From UBA4744 sp963707435 (GTDB lineage Bacteria; Actinomycetota; Acidimicrobiia; Spongiisociales; UBA4744): a stretch of 64,000 bases of DNA. Positions within the stretch are counted from its first letter, which is position 1. Every line of letters begins with the position of its first letter. Positions 36,601 through 45,382 of the stretch are shown one piece after another. The notes under the pieces were generated by a model. The model made no database searches. It had not been told where the DNA came from and saw nothing but the letters and a program-made list of their open reading frames with translations. The DNA lies in the NCBI GenBank assembly GCA_963707435.1, contig CAVPPF010000002.1, positions 620,001 through 684,000 of the forward strand, in the 5' to 3' direction. The position numbers and the translations under genes were made by a program.

Positions 36601-36870
36601 GTCCCAGCCGAAGCGCCGTTCGACCCGGTGGCCGCGCATTGTCCAATACCGTGGGACGATGTCCTTGATGACCCCTGCCAGCAGGTTTCCGTAGTGGGGG
36701 CTGCCGGTAACAAAGGGTGGACCGTCGTAGAACGTGTATTCGGAATCGTGCGGACGCATCTCGACCGACGTAGCAAATGCGTCGAGGCGATCCCACAGTT
36801 CGAGAACCTGTTCTTCGAGGGCGGGGAACGAAACGTTCGATTCGGCCCGGCGAAAGCTTCCTGATGTCAT
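33685..36870 (-). CDS. ileS: Isoleucyl-tRNA synthetase, eukaryote-like type
   Basis: 1061 residues. Charges tRNA-Ile. The HIGH motif appears as HYGN (59-62) in GSPHYGNLLAG, and KMSKS is in DGRKMSKSLKNYPDP. The segment GADALRAYLINSPLLRAEPL matches the eukaryote-like class (type 2), which is associated with mupirocin tolerance. A CxxC pair (ECGECG) and another CAKC lie in an insert. ATG 36870 is preceded by GAGGAG. A T-box leader lies upstream, so expression should rise when tRNA-Ile is uncharged. Confidence 0.95.
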   Translation of the reverse strand: MTSGSFRRAESNVSFPALEEQVLELWDRLDAFATSVEMRPHDSEYTFYDGPPFVTGSPHYGNLLAGVIKDIVPRYWTMRGHRVERRFGWDTHGLPIEMEVQKILGLSGPGEIKAYGIDRFNEACRSHVQTNTESWETITRRIGRWVDFENDYKTMDVDFMESVWWVFRRLWDKGLIYRDFKVLPYSWGATTPLSNFEANLDYRDIDDPAITVRLRVLQTHGPVREGDYLTIWTTTPWTLPGNLAVAVGQDILYSAIDVAGERHWVAANLGESFWPGAPVARQANGRELLGAQYEPPFPYFEEERDRGAFRVISSTEVNTAEGTGLVHMAPAYGEADFYALTEAGLSVMLDPVDSEARFTEAVPDVAGMYVKDADARLIEILKRRGSLIKRDQIRHSYPFCYRTGTPLIYKAIPTWFVAVEQFKDRMVELNESIHWVPEYVGSRRFGNWLENARDWAISRNRYWGSCIPVWECGECGDQLCVGSIEELASVSGVHLDDLHKHIVDAVTFPCAKCSGTMQRVPEVLDVWFESGSMPYAQIHYPFENEEAFQRRFPADFIAEGLDQTRGWFYTLLVLATGLFDDVPFQNCVVNGLILAEDGRKMSKSLKNYPDPNEILARHGADALRAYLINSPLLRAEPLRFTEDGVREVTRAVMLPLWNAYSFLTTYAEADGIARSDLTAAPPAEERPEIDRWILSVLQSLISEVNTLMEGYYLYSVVPPMMGFIDHLTNWYIRRSRRRFWRTRSEDDTDKLAAFATLYEVLVTFSKVIAPVLPFVTEELYQRLVVEHRSDGEDGPLSVHHTDYPEPRQELISAELEYAMRWVRQVVTQGRSLRVAHGLKVRQPLPSLTVLTRDEEIAEAVAAHAWLIAEELNVKKVLVGRNDTELVDLRIKADFKKLGPRLGSDVQKVAAALERLDPASVQQLADGTPVLVAGHEIGTDDVMVQRVPRPGMIVATEGPLSVAIDTTVTRELEIEGVARELINRIQQVRRDLGLAVADRITLTWSSDSASVVSAFETHLEVIAAEVLAVAVTRNGPEPGIALSIDGEQVTVAVVRSNGEDSG

Positions 36871-36917
36871 GGCGTCGGCTCCTCGGTTGCACTGGTCCCG
36901 GCCACGGCCGGGGGTTT

Positions 36918-37090
36918 CCGGGACGGGCCCAATCGGGCTCGCGGTACCACCCGGCTTGCCGAAACGCCCGGGGGCTCTTCGACCGCTCATCGGCCCCTTA
37001 CGGAGGGGAACCCGGCAGGTTCTACCTCCGGTGCTTCAGCACCGGACTCTTCCTGCAGCTCCAGGGTGATGTCGATCGGGGGAGAACGCC
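36918..37090 (-). ncRNA. T-box leader of ileS
   Basis: The T-box core GGGTGGTACCGCG is at 36952-36940 on the minus strand, followed by a GC-rich complement (GCCCGTCCCGG) and a stem GGCCGTGGCC near the ribosome-binding site. Upstream is an ATC isoleucine codon candidate (37070-37068) and a strong hairpin TCCGGTGC-TGAA-GCACCGGA (37046-37027). Without a U-tract terminator, it most resembles the translational T-boxes of actinobacterial ileS genes. Exact ends and the specifier position are estimated. Confidence 0.85.
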
Positions 37091-37165
37091 GGCCTTGCAC
37101 CATCTGCCGGCTCGCTTGGGTTCGACCCGTCCGATCGCACGTCCCTATCAGTGCACCGGGCATCG

Positions 37166-37194
37166 TACTCCGCCCGGGTCGTCCCACCAACCAA
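37166..37194 (-). promoter_or_regulatory. Probable ileS promoter
   Basis: TTGGTG (-35), 17 nt, then TACGAT (-10, 37171-37166) on the minus strand. It would start the transcript near 37158, giving a leader of about 290 nt that includes the whole T-box. Match to consensus is moderate. Confidence 0.4.
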
Positions 37195-37195
37195 T

Positions 37196-37201
37196 TAGCC
37201 T
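37196..37201 (+). promoter_or_regulatory. -10 box (TAGCCT), leaderless type
   Basis: TAGCCT stands 8 nt before GTG 37210 and decides that start. It is divergent from the ileS promoter. Confidence 0.4.
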
Positions 37202-37209
37202 GGACGCTC

Positions 37210-37530
37210 GTGGATGCCCGACCGCCTGCCGGCCCCGACTTCGAGAGAGCGGTGCTCGCCGCTCCCGAAGGGTCTTGGCTCGATGTTTGGGCCGTTCCCG
37301 GAGCGTCGAGGACCGAGATCGCCGGCATGCACGACGGCGCCCTGCGCATCCGGGTGGCGGCCGTACCCGAGGGCGGCAAGGCGAACCGCGCGCTCGAGAA
37401 TCTGCTGGCTGCGCTCGCCCGCACCCGCGTTGAGCTCGTCGGAGGGCAGACTTCACGGCGGAAGCGCTTTCTCGTCAGGGATACCACCCCGGCCGAGCTG
37501 CTCCGGCTCATTGCAGGGCAAACCGACTGA
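37210..37530 (+). CDS. DUF167/YggU family protein
   Basis: 106 residues. The family core DVWAVPGASRTEIAG, VAAVPEGGKANRALENLLA and VELVGGQTSRRKRF is complete. Structure is known for several members, function is not. GTG 37210 is chosen for the TAGCCT box; GTG 37252 is an alternative. It precedes dksA-like and lspA genes. Confidence 0.82.
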   Translation: MDARPPAGPDFERAVLAAPEGSWLDVWAVPGASRTEIAGMHDGALRIRVAAVPEGGKANRALENLLAALARTRVELVGGQTSRRKRFLVRDTTPAELLRLIAGQTD

Positions 37531-37569
37531 CTCTGCTATGTTCCTGCGCTCAGGACAGAATGAGGTGTG

Positions 37570-37941
37570 ATGCCCAGGCAATTGGCCCAATCGACCCTTG
37601 ACAAGTTCCGGTCGGTTCTTCAAGAAGAACGAGCTCGCTTGCGGGCGCTTCTCGAAGAGCACGAGCTGGAGAGGGAGAATGCTCGCCTGGCCGAGACGGC
37701 TGCCGAACGGAGCCCTGATCCCACGAGTGCCGAGGGAGGCTCCATGGTCTTCGAGTACGAGAAGGATCTCTCGGTGGACGCCAATACCGAGGATCTCCTT
37801 CGCAAGGCCGAGAATGCCCTGGAGCGTCTGGACGCAGGTGAGTACGGCATTTGTGAATCGTGCGGCGTTGCCATCCCGGTAGCCCGGCTCGAGGTGCTGC
37901 CCTATGCGACGTTGTGTGTGGAGTGCGCGCAACGTCACTGA
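37570..37941 (+). CDS. DksA/TraR-family zinc-finger protein
   Basis: 123 residues. A coiled-coil N-terminal half and a C4 zinc finger (CESCG then CVEC) at the C-terminus, as in DksA/TraR proteins that reach into the RNA polymerase secondary channel. An acidic tip corresponding to the DksA coiled-coil end is not clear. ATG 37570 is chosen (GAGGT upstream); GTG 37567 is next to it. Its 3' end overlaps lspA by 19 nt. Confidence 0.85.
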   Translation: MPRQLAQSTLDKFRSVLQEERARLRALLEEHELERENARLAETAAERSPDPTSAEGGSMVFEYEKDLSVDANTEDLLRKAENALERLDAGEYGICESCGVAIPVARLEVLPYATLCVECAQRH

Positions 37942-38393
37942 GAGCCATACGGCTCACCGCGCTCGGCATAGCCGTCGCAGTTGTTGCAGTCGATCAGCTC
38001 ACCAAAGCCTGGGCTCGTGCTGCCCTCGATGATTCCGTCATCGACGTCATTCCCGGCTTCCTCCGTCTCGAGCTTGCCGAGAACTCCGGCGCCGCTTTCG
38101 GGTTCTTCAAGGGTGGCGGTGAGATCATTGCGGTTGTTGCGGTAGTGGCAGTAGGCGTGATTCTCTTTGCCTTTCGCAGCGTCGATCACCGGGCGGACCT
38201 GATCGGTCTTGGTCTGGTGCTTGGTGGCGCCATCGGCAATCTCGTCGATCGCCTCACCCGCGGCGGCGGCCTGCTCGATGGGAGAGTCACCGATTGGATC
38301 GATCTCTGGTTCATCCCCAACTTCAACGTCGCCGACGCTTGCATCTCGATCGGGGTGGCGTTGCTGCTGCTGGGAGCAGTGCGGAGACAGTGA
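37923..38393 (+). CDS. lspA: Lipoprotein signal peptidase LspA
   Basis: 156 residues, four membrane helices. Aspartic protease cleaving lipoprotein signal peptides after diacylglyceryl attachment. The catalytic aspartates lie in GNLVDRLTRGG and FNVADACISIG; ENSGAAFGFF is a further signature. GTG 37923 lies inside the end of the dksA-like gene, the only start that gives a normal N-terminus (VAVDQLTKAWAR). Confidence 0.93.
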   Translation: MRATSLRAIRLTALGIAVAVVAVDQLTKAWARAALDDSVIDVIPGFLRLELAENSGAAFGFFKGGGEIIAVVAVVAVGVILFAFRSVDHRADLIGLGLVLGGAIGNLVDRLTRGGGLLDGRVTDWIDLWFIPNFNVADACISIGVALLLLGAVRRQ

Positions 38394-38427
38394 GCGAATT
38401 ATCACCGAGCGTTGGCCGCTCAGCAGC

Positions 38428-38433
38428 GATACT
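38428..38433 (+). promoter_or_regulatory. -10 box (GATACT), leaderless type
   Basis: GATACT lies 8 nt before ATG 38442, with no ribosome-binding site between. The hexamer matches TATAAT in four positions. Confidence 0.35.
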
Positions 38434-38441
38434 CCCTTCGT

Positions 38442-39356
38442 ATGGGTAGTAGACAGCACGTTGTCCCGACCGATCTGGCGGGAGAGCGCGCCGACAAGAT
38501 TGTCGCCGTCGTCGCCGGCCTCAGCCGGGCGGTTGCCCGTTCCCTGATCGATCGGGAATTCGTGATCGTCGACGGTGCGCCGGTTGATCCGAAACAAAGG
38601 CTCGCTGCCGGCACGGTGCTGGATATCGACGTTCCGGTGCTTCGGGGTTTGCAGGCCGAGGACATGCCTCTGGCCGTCCTGTATGAGGATGACGATGTGG
38701 CGGTCATCGACAAACCTGCCGGGCTGGTCGTCCATCCCGGGGCCGGCCGGGCTACCGGAACGCTGGCTTCGGGCCTTCTCGCCCGCTGGCCCCGTCTGGA
38801 GGGTGTTGGTCAGGAAGATCGGTGGGGCATCGTTCATCGCCTCGACCGCGAGGTATCCGGGCTGCTCGTGGTTGCCCTCACAGACGTAGCCTATGAGGCG
38901 CTGGTCGGGTCGCTCGCCCGGCGCTCGGTTGCCCGGGATTATGCGGCGCTGGTCTGGGGTGTGCTCGATGCGGCCACCGGCACGATCGACGCTCCCATCG
39001 GACGGGACCCTCGGTTTCCGTCTCGCATGGCTACGCAGGTAGAAGGGCGTCCGGCTCGTACCCACTACCGGCGGACTGCCTCCTGGTCCGGGGCGGGCTT
39101 GTCGAGGCTGGACGTGAGTCTCGAAACCGGCCGGACCCATCAGATCAGAGTTCACCTTGCGTCGATCGGTCATCCCGTGGTGGGTGACCGTGTCTACGGT
39201 CGACCCGGGCCTGATGGTGTCGACCCGCTGCGCGTGTGGTTGCACGCCGCCCATCTGGGTTTCGACCATCCGGTCACCGGCGAGAGAATCTCGGTTGATT
39301 CACCGCTTCCTGCAGACCTCAACGATTCGCTGGCCGTACTAGGACCGCCGGACTGA
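38442..39356 (+). CDS. rluD: 23S rRNA pseudouridine synthase, RluD type
   Basis: 304 residues. N-terminal S4 RNA-binding domain, then the RluA/RluD catalytic domain with the aspartate in GIVHRLDREVSGLL and the motifs LETGRTHQIRVHL and DKPAGLVVHPG. In RluD, target uridines are in helix 69 of 23S rRNA. The neighbour lspA is the normal partner of this subclass. Confidence 0.93.
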   Translation: MGSRQHVVPTDLAGERADKIVAVVAGLSRAVARSLIDREFVIVDGAPVDPKQRLAAGTVLDIDVPVLRGLQAEDMPLAVLYEDDDVAVIDKPAGLVVHPGAGRATGTLASGLLARWPRLEGVGQEDRWGIVHRLDREVSGLLVVALTDVAYEALVGSLARRSVARDYAALVWGVLDAATGTIDAPIGRDPRFPSRMATQVEGRPARTHYRRTASWSGAGLSRLDVSLETGRTHQIRVHLASIGHPVVGDRVYGRPGPDGVDPLRVWLHAAHLGFDHPVTGERISVDSPLPADLNDSLAVLGPPD

Positions 39357-39363
39357 GCGAGCG

Positions 39364-40395
39364 CTATCCAAAGAAGGTCTGGGCGACGTCGTAGGTGGCG
39401 TCGTCGACGCCGCGGATGTCTGCACAGGCGTCGTCGAGAGGGACGGGAACGATGTTCGGGCCTTTGGCGGCAACCATCACGCCGTGGGTTCCCGCCACTG
39501 CGAGATCGGCGGCCATCACACCGAGTCTGGTGCCCAGGACCCGGTCGAAGGCGGTCGGCGTGCCTCCGCGCTGCAAGTGGCCGAGCACGGTCACCCTGGT
39601 CTCGAAGCCGGTGAGTTCTTCGAGCACCGGAGCGATTTCATAGGCCACCCCGCCCAGCCGCTTGAATCCGAAAGCGTCGATCTCATGGCTGGTCGGTTCG
39701 CTCGAAGGTGGCGGTTCAACGCCTTCGGCGACGACGACCACCGAATACGAATGCCCGTGGCGGTGGCGAAAGCGGATAACGTCGGCGACTACATTCAGGT
39801 CGTAGGGGATTTCCGGGATGAGGATCGCGTCGGCCCCGCCGGCGATTCCCGCATAGGTGGCAATCCAGCCTTTCGTGCGACCCATGACCTCGACCAGCAT
39901 GATGCGGTTGTGGGATTCGGCCGTTGTGGTGATTCGGTCGATGGCTTCGGTGGCGATTTGGAGTGCAGTGTCGAACCCGAACGTCCAGTCGGTGGCTGCT
40001 ATGTCGTTGTCGATCGTCTTCGGGACCCCGACAACCTTCAGTCCCTCCTTGGCAAGCTTCTGCGCGGAGAGCAGCGTTCCGTCGCCTCCGATGACGATCA
40101 GCGAGTCGATGCCGTTGCGTTCGATGGTTTTAGCGACGCTTGCATAGCCGTCCCCGTGAACGTAGGGGTCCATGCGGGACGTGCCGAGGATCGTGCCGCC
40201 GCGGGCGAGAATCCCCCGTACGGAGTCGCGGTCCAGCGAGCGCGTCCGGCCCTGCATGAGCCCCTCCCATCCGTTCAATACCCCGACGACCTCGGCTCCG
40301 TGACGTTCGGTGGCGCGGGTGACTACGGCGCGGATCACTGCATTGAGTCCGGGGCAGTCGCCACCGGCCGTCAGAACTCCAATCACTTCGCTCAT
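39364..40395 (-). CDS. pfkA: 6-phosphofructokinase, ATP-type
   Basis: 343 residues. Phosphorylates fructose 6-phosphate in glycolysis. The donor-site sequence is GGDG (103-106), as in ATP-using enzymes, together with PKTIDND (125-131), the combination known for the actinobacterial group III ATP-PFKs. Substrate residues MGR and the allosteric or hexose phosphate site LGHLQRGG are present. It follows a PPi-type pfk by 11 nt on the same strand. Confidence 0.92.
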   Translation of the reverse strand: MSEVIGVLTAGGDCPGLNAVIRAVVTRATERHGAEVVGVLNGWEGLMQGRTRSLDRDSVRGILARGGTILGTSRMDPYVHGDGYASVAKTIERNGIDSLIVIGGDGTLLSAQKLAKEGLKVVGVPKTIDNDIAATDWTFGFDTALQIATEAIDRITTTAESHNRIMLVEVMGRTKGWIATYAGIAGGADAILIPEIPYDLNVVADVIRFRHRHGHSYSVVVVAEGVEPPPSSEPTSHEIDAFGFKRLGGVAYEIAPVLEELTGFETRVTVLGHLQRGGTPTAFDRVLGTRLGVMAADLAVAGTHGVMVAAKGPNIVPVPLDDACADIRGVDDATYDVAQTFFG

Positions 40396-40406
40396 GGTCC
40401 GGGCTC

Positions 40407-41555
40407 CTAGTAGAGGAACATTGGTTTGCCGGTCACGTGACGGACCTTGGCCCGGTAGTTGTCGGAGTCGTACAGTTCGGTGACGTCAACTCGTTTGACG
40501 CCTTCCTTGGTGACCGAGATCGGCACGTTCGTGTAGGTGCCGCCCCGCAGGGCAACCATGCGACCGGTGGAGCCCTCCATGGCCAGGTCTGCAGCCATCA
40601 CGGCGTAGTTGATCGCGACCATGAGGTCGAGAGAGTCCGGACTTCCCGACCGCATGAGATACGCCACTCGCTGTTCGATGATCCCGATACCGGTCTTTTC
40701 CTTTAGCAACTCGCCGGTGACCGTCCCGATACCTCCGAGCTTCCGGTGGCCGTACGCGTCGGGTTCGCCGGATTCGATGATCTCGCCGCCGATGATGCTG
40801 GCGCCTTCGGAAATCGCCACCATGGCATAGTTGCTCGGGTTGTACTTCCGGTCGCGGACCACCATGTCGGCCAGCAGATCGATGTCGAACGGGACCTCTG
40901 AGATCAACACGCGATCGACCCCGGCCAGGTAGGCCGTCACGAGCGCCGTCTCGCCACTGTTCCTCCCGAAGAGTTCAACGACCGCGATCCGCTCATGCGA
41001 TCCGGTGCTCGTGCGGAGATTGGTGATGAAGTCCACGCCACGGGTGACCGCCGTTGAGAAGCCGATGCAGTATTCGGTCCCGTGGACGTCGTTGTCCATC
41101 GTCTTCGGAACGGCGATGACCGGGATATCTTCCTCATGCATCCGCATGCCGTACGAGAGGGTGTCGTCTCCGCCGATAGGAATGAGTACGTCGATCTTCT
41201 GATCCTCGAGGACTGCCTTGACGTGCTCCGTGAAGTCGAACGGTCCGTCGCCGATGGCCTGGTCTGCCAGGAAGTCGGGGACTTCTTTCGGACGCACCCG
41301 TTGGGGGTTCGTACGGGACGTGTGCAGCATGGTCCCGCCCGTACGGTCGATCGTGCGGACGACCTGCGGGTCGAGCGGTCGAAAGTGGCGGGCGGCCGAT
41401 TCCGGATCGTCCGGGTTGTGGTTCAACAAGCCGGCCCAGCCGCGCCGGATACCGACTACCTCGTGGCCCTCCTCCGCTACCCGGTTGACGACGGCCTTGA
41501 TGCACGGGTTGAGGCCCGGTACATCTCCTCCGCCCGTCAGGATTCCAATCCGCAT
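40407..41555 (-). CDS. Phosphofructokinase, pyrophosphate-type
   Basis: 382 residues. The donor motif is GGDD (128-131) with PKTMDND (150-156), the diagnostic pair for pyrophosphate-dependent PFK, which works reversibly in glycolysis and gluconeogenesis. ATG 41555 has GAGGAG upstream. It is the first gene of the two-pfk unit, so both donors may be used by this cell. Confidence 0.9.
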   Translation of the reverse strand: MRIGILTGGGDVPGLNPCIKAVVNRVAEEGHEVVGIRRGWAGLLNHNPDDPESAARHFRPLDPQVVRTIDRTGGTMLHTSRTNPQRVRPKEVPDFLADQAIGDGPFDFTEHVKAVLEDQKIDVLIPIGGDDTLSYGMRMHEEDIPVIAVPKTMDNDVHGTEYCIGFSTAVTRGVDFITNLRTSTGSHERIAVVELFGRNSGETALVTAYLAGVDRVLISEVPFDIDLLADMVVRDRKYNPSNYAMVAISEGASIIGGEIIESGEPDAYGHRKLGGIGTVTGELLKEKTGIGIIEQRVAYLMRSGSPDSLDLMVAINYAVMAADLAMEGSTGRMVALRGGTYTNVPISVTKEGVKRVDVTELYDSDNYRAKVRHVTGKPMFLY

Positions 41556-41777
41556 GATGACTCTCCTCGTTCGCGGCCGGAGAGCATCTCGTTGCTCTCA
41601 CGTTGTCGACTGGCAGCCTCTCGGCAGGCCTTCACCCGTTCAGACCGAACGATACTAGTGCCTGTCGGTTCGGCCGCTGAACCGGCGACCGAAGGCGCCG
41701 CCCGGGCACTGAGGAGGGCAAGCGCGCCTGGTATGGTACGAATCCCAGCAGTGTAATTTCGAGGAGATCCTTCGACG
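41556..41777. promoter_or_regulatory. Divergent pfk-dnaE intergenic region
   Basis: 222 nt. TATGGT at 41732-41737 is a possible -10 for dnaE. An inverted repeat CCGAAC / GTTCGG (41645-41650 and 41667-41672) encloses the palindrome ACTAGT and could be an operator. A GAGGAG site precedes each gene. Confidence 0.35.
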
Positions 41778-44700
41778 GTGGCTTCGGACAGCTTCGCGCA
41801 CCTCCATCTCCATACCGAATTCTCGATGCTCGACGGAGCGGCCCGGGTTCGTGATGTGGTGGAGGCAGCCCACCGGGACGGTCAACCGGCGGTCGCCATC
41901 ACCGACCACGGAGTCCTGTACGGTGCCGTCGACTTCTCCAAGGCTGCCGTCGAGGTCGGGATCAAGCCGATCATCGGAGTAGAGGCGTACGTGACTCCGG
42001 GATCCCGGTTCGATCGGCCGCCTCGCAGCCAGAACGTTCGTCACCATGTGACGCTGCTTGCCGAGAACGAAGTCGGTTACCGCAACCTGATCAAGCTGGT
42101 GAGCCGTGCCTATCTCGAGGGGTACTACTACAAGCCCCGGATGGACCTCGAGCTGCTCTCCGAGCACGCCGAAGGCATCATTGCGGCATCCGGCTGTCTG
42201 GGCGGGCCCGTTGCGCAGCTCCTGGCGCCGGATGCCTCCCGGGAGGAAGGCAACCAGGGCCAGGTTCGCGACTTCGAGGCTGCAATGCGCACGGCGGCCG
42301 CCTATCAGGACATCTTCGGTCGGGACAACTTCTTCATCGAGCTGCAGGATCACGGTCTCGAGCCCCAGCGGAGAATCCTCCCCGACCTGGTTGAGATTGC
42401 CAGACAGCTCGATGCCCCGTTGCTCGCCACCAACGATTCCCACTACACCTATCAGAACGAGGCGGAAGCACACGACGTCCTTCTGTGTATCCAGACCGGT
42501 TCGACTATCGACGAGCCGAACAGGTTCAAGTTCGACGGGCGGGAGTTCTATCTGAAGAGTGCTGCGGAGATGCGGGCACTGTTCCCGGAGGATGGTTTTC
42601 CGCAGGCGTGCGACAACACCCTGTGGGTGGCTGAGCGAGCGGACGTGAAACTGGAATTCGGCAACATGCTGCTGCCGCACTTCCCGGTTCCGGAAGGACA
42701 CACGGAGTCGTCATATCTTCGCCTGCTGGTTCTCGAGGGGGCCCACCGTCGCTACGGAGACTCGCTGGCACCCGAAGTGTCGGATCGTATCGAGCACGAG
42801 CTGCGCATCGTCGACGAGATGGGCTTCCCCGCGTACTTCCTGATCGTGTGGGATCTGATCCGCTACGCCCGCGAACACAAGATCCGAACCGGCCCGGGCC
42901 GGGGAGCGCGGCAGGCTCGATCATCGCGTATGCGCTTCAGATCACCGACCTCGACCCGCTCGAATATGGGCTGATCTTCGAACGTTTCCTGAACCCGGGC
43001 CGGCGCGAGATGCCCGACATCGACATGGACTTCGACGAGCGGTATCGCGCGGATGTGATCCGCTATGCGAGCGAACGCTACGGGACCGATCACGTGGCCC
43101 AGATCGTGACGTTCTCAACGATCAAGGGTCGCCAGGCCATCCGCGATTCGGCCCGGGTGCTCGGCTACCCGTACGGCCTCGGTGACCGCGTCGCGAAGAT
43201 GATGCCACCGCCCATTCTGGGGAATGAGGCGAACCTCAATCAGTGTCTCGTCGATCCCGGTCCCGGTGCCGACCAGGCGATCAGAGACTTCCATTCGAAT
43301 GCCGCCCCGCTGCGCGAGGCCTATGCGTCTGATCCCGACGTTCAGCGGGTCGTCGATACGGCCCGGGGCCTGGAAGGCCTCCGCCGCCAGGACGGTATTC
43401 ACGCTGCGGCGGTCGTCATTTCGGCCGAGCCCCTGACGGACATCGTTCCGATCCAGCGCAAAGGGGAGGACGCTGAGATCGTCACGCAGTACGAAATGCA
43501 CGGCATCGAAGCGCTGGGCCTCCTCAAGATGGACTTTCTGGGGCTCCGCAATCTCTCCACCATCGAGCGAGCCGTCGAGTTGATCGAGGAGTCACGGGGT
43601 GAGGTGGTCGACGTCGATCACATCGCTCTCGACGATCCGGTCACCTTCGAGATGCTCCGGCGGGGCGACACCATCGGCGTGTTCCAACTCGAAGGCTCGG
43701 CGATGCGGTCCCTGATCCGCAGTCTGGAACCGGAGAGCTTCGACGACATCATCGCCGTCAACGCCCTCTTCCGTCCCGGCCCGATGGGGCAGAACATGCA
43801 CTACGAGTACGCCGATCGGAAGAACGGGCGGAAAAAGGTCGAGTACCCCCATCCGGCCACCGTCCCGTTTCTCGAAGCTACCTACGGGATCATCGTGTAT
43901 CAGGAGCAGGTCATGCAGGTAGCCCGCGAACTCGCCGGGTACTCAATGGCCGAGGCCGACACCCTTCGCAAAGCAATGGGCAAGAAGGTCAGGGCCATCA
44001 TGGATCAGGAGCGGGAGAAATTCGTGGCGGGGTGTATCGCCCAGGGCCACGACGCCCGGCTCGGCAAGGAGCTGTGGGATGCCGTTGAGCCGTTCGCCGG
44101 ATACGGGTTCAACAAGAGTCACTCCGCTGCGTACGGGTATGTTGCCTATCAAACCGCATGGCTGAAGGCCAATTATCCGCCTGAATACATGGCGGCGCTC
44201 CTCACCTCGACCAAACGCGACAAGGATCGGACGGCGATCTACCTCAACGAGTGCCGGACTACGGGAAACAAGGTCCTGGTCCCGGACGTCAATAAATCCG
44301 ACATGGACTTCACTGTTCGCGATGGGGCCATCACCTTCGGATTATCGGCCATCCGGAATGTGGGTGAGGGCGTTGTTGAGAAGATCATCGAAGCCCGGCG
44401 TGACGGTGGTCCGTACGCATCCTTCCAGGACTTCGTCAACCGGGTCGATCCTTCAGCGCTGAACAAGCGCACCATCGAGTCGCTCATCAAGGCGGGGGCT
44501 TTTGACTCACTTGTGCCGGCGCGCCGGGGACTGCTCCTGGTGTACGAGCAGATCCTCGACGCGACGCTCAGCCGGAGACGCAACGAGGACATGGGTCAGT
44601 ACAGCCTGTTCGGGTCCGGGAACGGCAGCGCCGGCACCGAACACATCGATATCCCCGATCTGACCTGGGACAAGCGAACCCGGCTCGCGTTCGAAAAGGA

Positions 44701-45286
44701 GATGCTCGGTCTCTATGTCTCGGACCATCCGCTCTTCGGGGTGGAGCACGCGCTCCGCCAGGCAGTGACGACCGGCATTGCGGCCTTGAGCGACCAGACA
44801 GACGGTTCGACGGTGACCATCGGCGGTCTGGTTGGATCCATCACGCGGCGATTCACGCGGAAGGGCGATCCGATGCTCTTCTTCCATATCGAGGATCTGG
44901 AGGGATCCGTTGAGGTGGTTGCCTTCCCGAAGGTGGTCATGGCCACCGGGGCGATGATCCGTGAGGATGCCATCGTCATCATCACCGGCCGTGTGGACAA
45001 CCGCGGCGATGACGTGAAGATCATTGCCCAGGAGGTTCGCGAACCTGAGCTCCGCAGCGATAGCGCCGTACGGCTGGAGGTGCCCGCAACGCTCCTCTCT
45101 CCGAACCTGGTTGAACGGTTGAAAGAGATTCTGGTCAACCATCCGGGCACCGCCCCGGTCTATCTGCATATGACTTCGGAGACGGGCCACAAGGTCTGGA
45201 AGCTGTCCAACGAGCATCGGGTCGAACCCCGGTCGGCGTTGTACGCAGAATTGCGTGAGCTCCTGGGCCAGAAAGCCGTGGTCTGA
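41778..45286 (+). CDS. dnaE: DNA polymerase III alpha subunit, with apparent 1-nt frameshift
   Basis: About 1169 residues if repaired. Replicative polymerase. The PHP domain (HLHLHTEFSMLDG, ITDHGVLYG) opens the protein; the polymerase aspartates are in PDIDMDF and KMDFLGL; an OB domain follows. The reading frame breaks at 42901-42905: the normal sequence GPGRGSAAGS requires one more G in the run GGGG (cgg ggg agc gcg). Upstream frame 41778-42974 and downstream frame 42848-45286 are each otherwise intact. A homopolymer sequencing or assembly error is more likely than a real break in an essential gene. Confidence 0.9.
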
Positions 45287-45290
45287 GCAG

Positions 45291-45328
45291 CCTCCTCCTT
45301 CGCGAACGAAGTGAGCGAAGAGGGGAGG
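45291..45328 (+). terminator. Hairpin after dnaE
   Basis: CCTCCTCCTTCGC (45291-45303) pairs with GCGAAGAGGGGAGG (45315-45328), a 13-bp stem with one bulged A and an 11-nt loop, starting 4 nt after the stop codon. There is no U tract, so it may block read-through or protect the 3' end, not terminate on its own. Confidence 0.5.
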
Positions 45329-45382
45329 CGCCGGGCGGAGCGAGGGGGAGGGGACACCGCTCCTACACGAAGGCCTTGTGGC

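Noticed and set aside
36987..37511. Minus-strand open frame covering the ileS leader
   Set aside because: It overlaps the T-box, the ileS promoter and the YggU gene, and its translation has no recognisable pattern.
42891..42920. Programmed frameshift in dnaE
   Set aside because: There is no slippery heptamer, and the shift falls in the invariant active-site motif at a G run typical of sequencing error.
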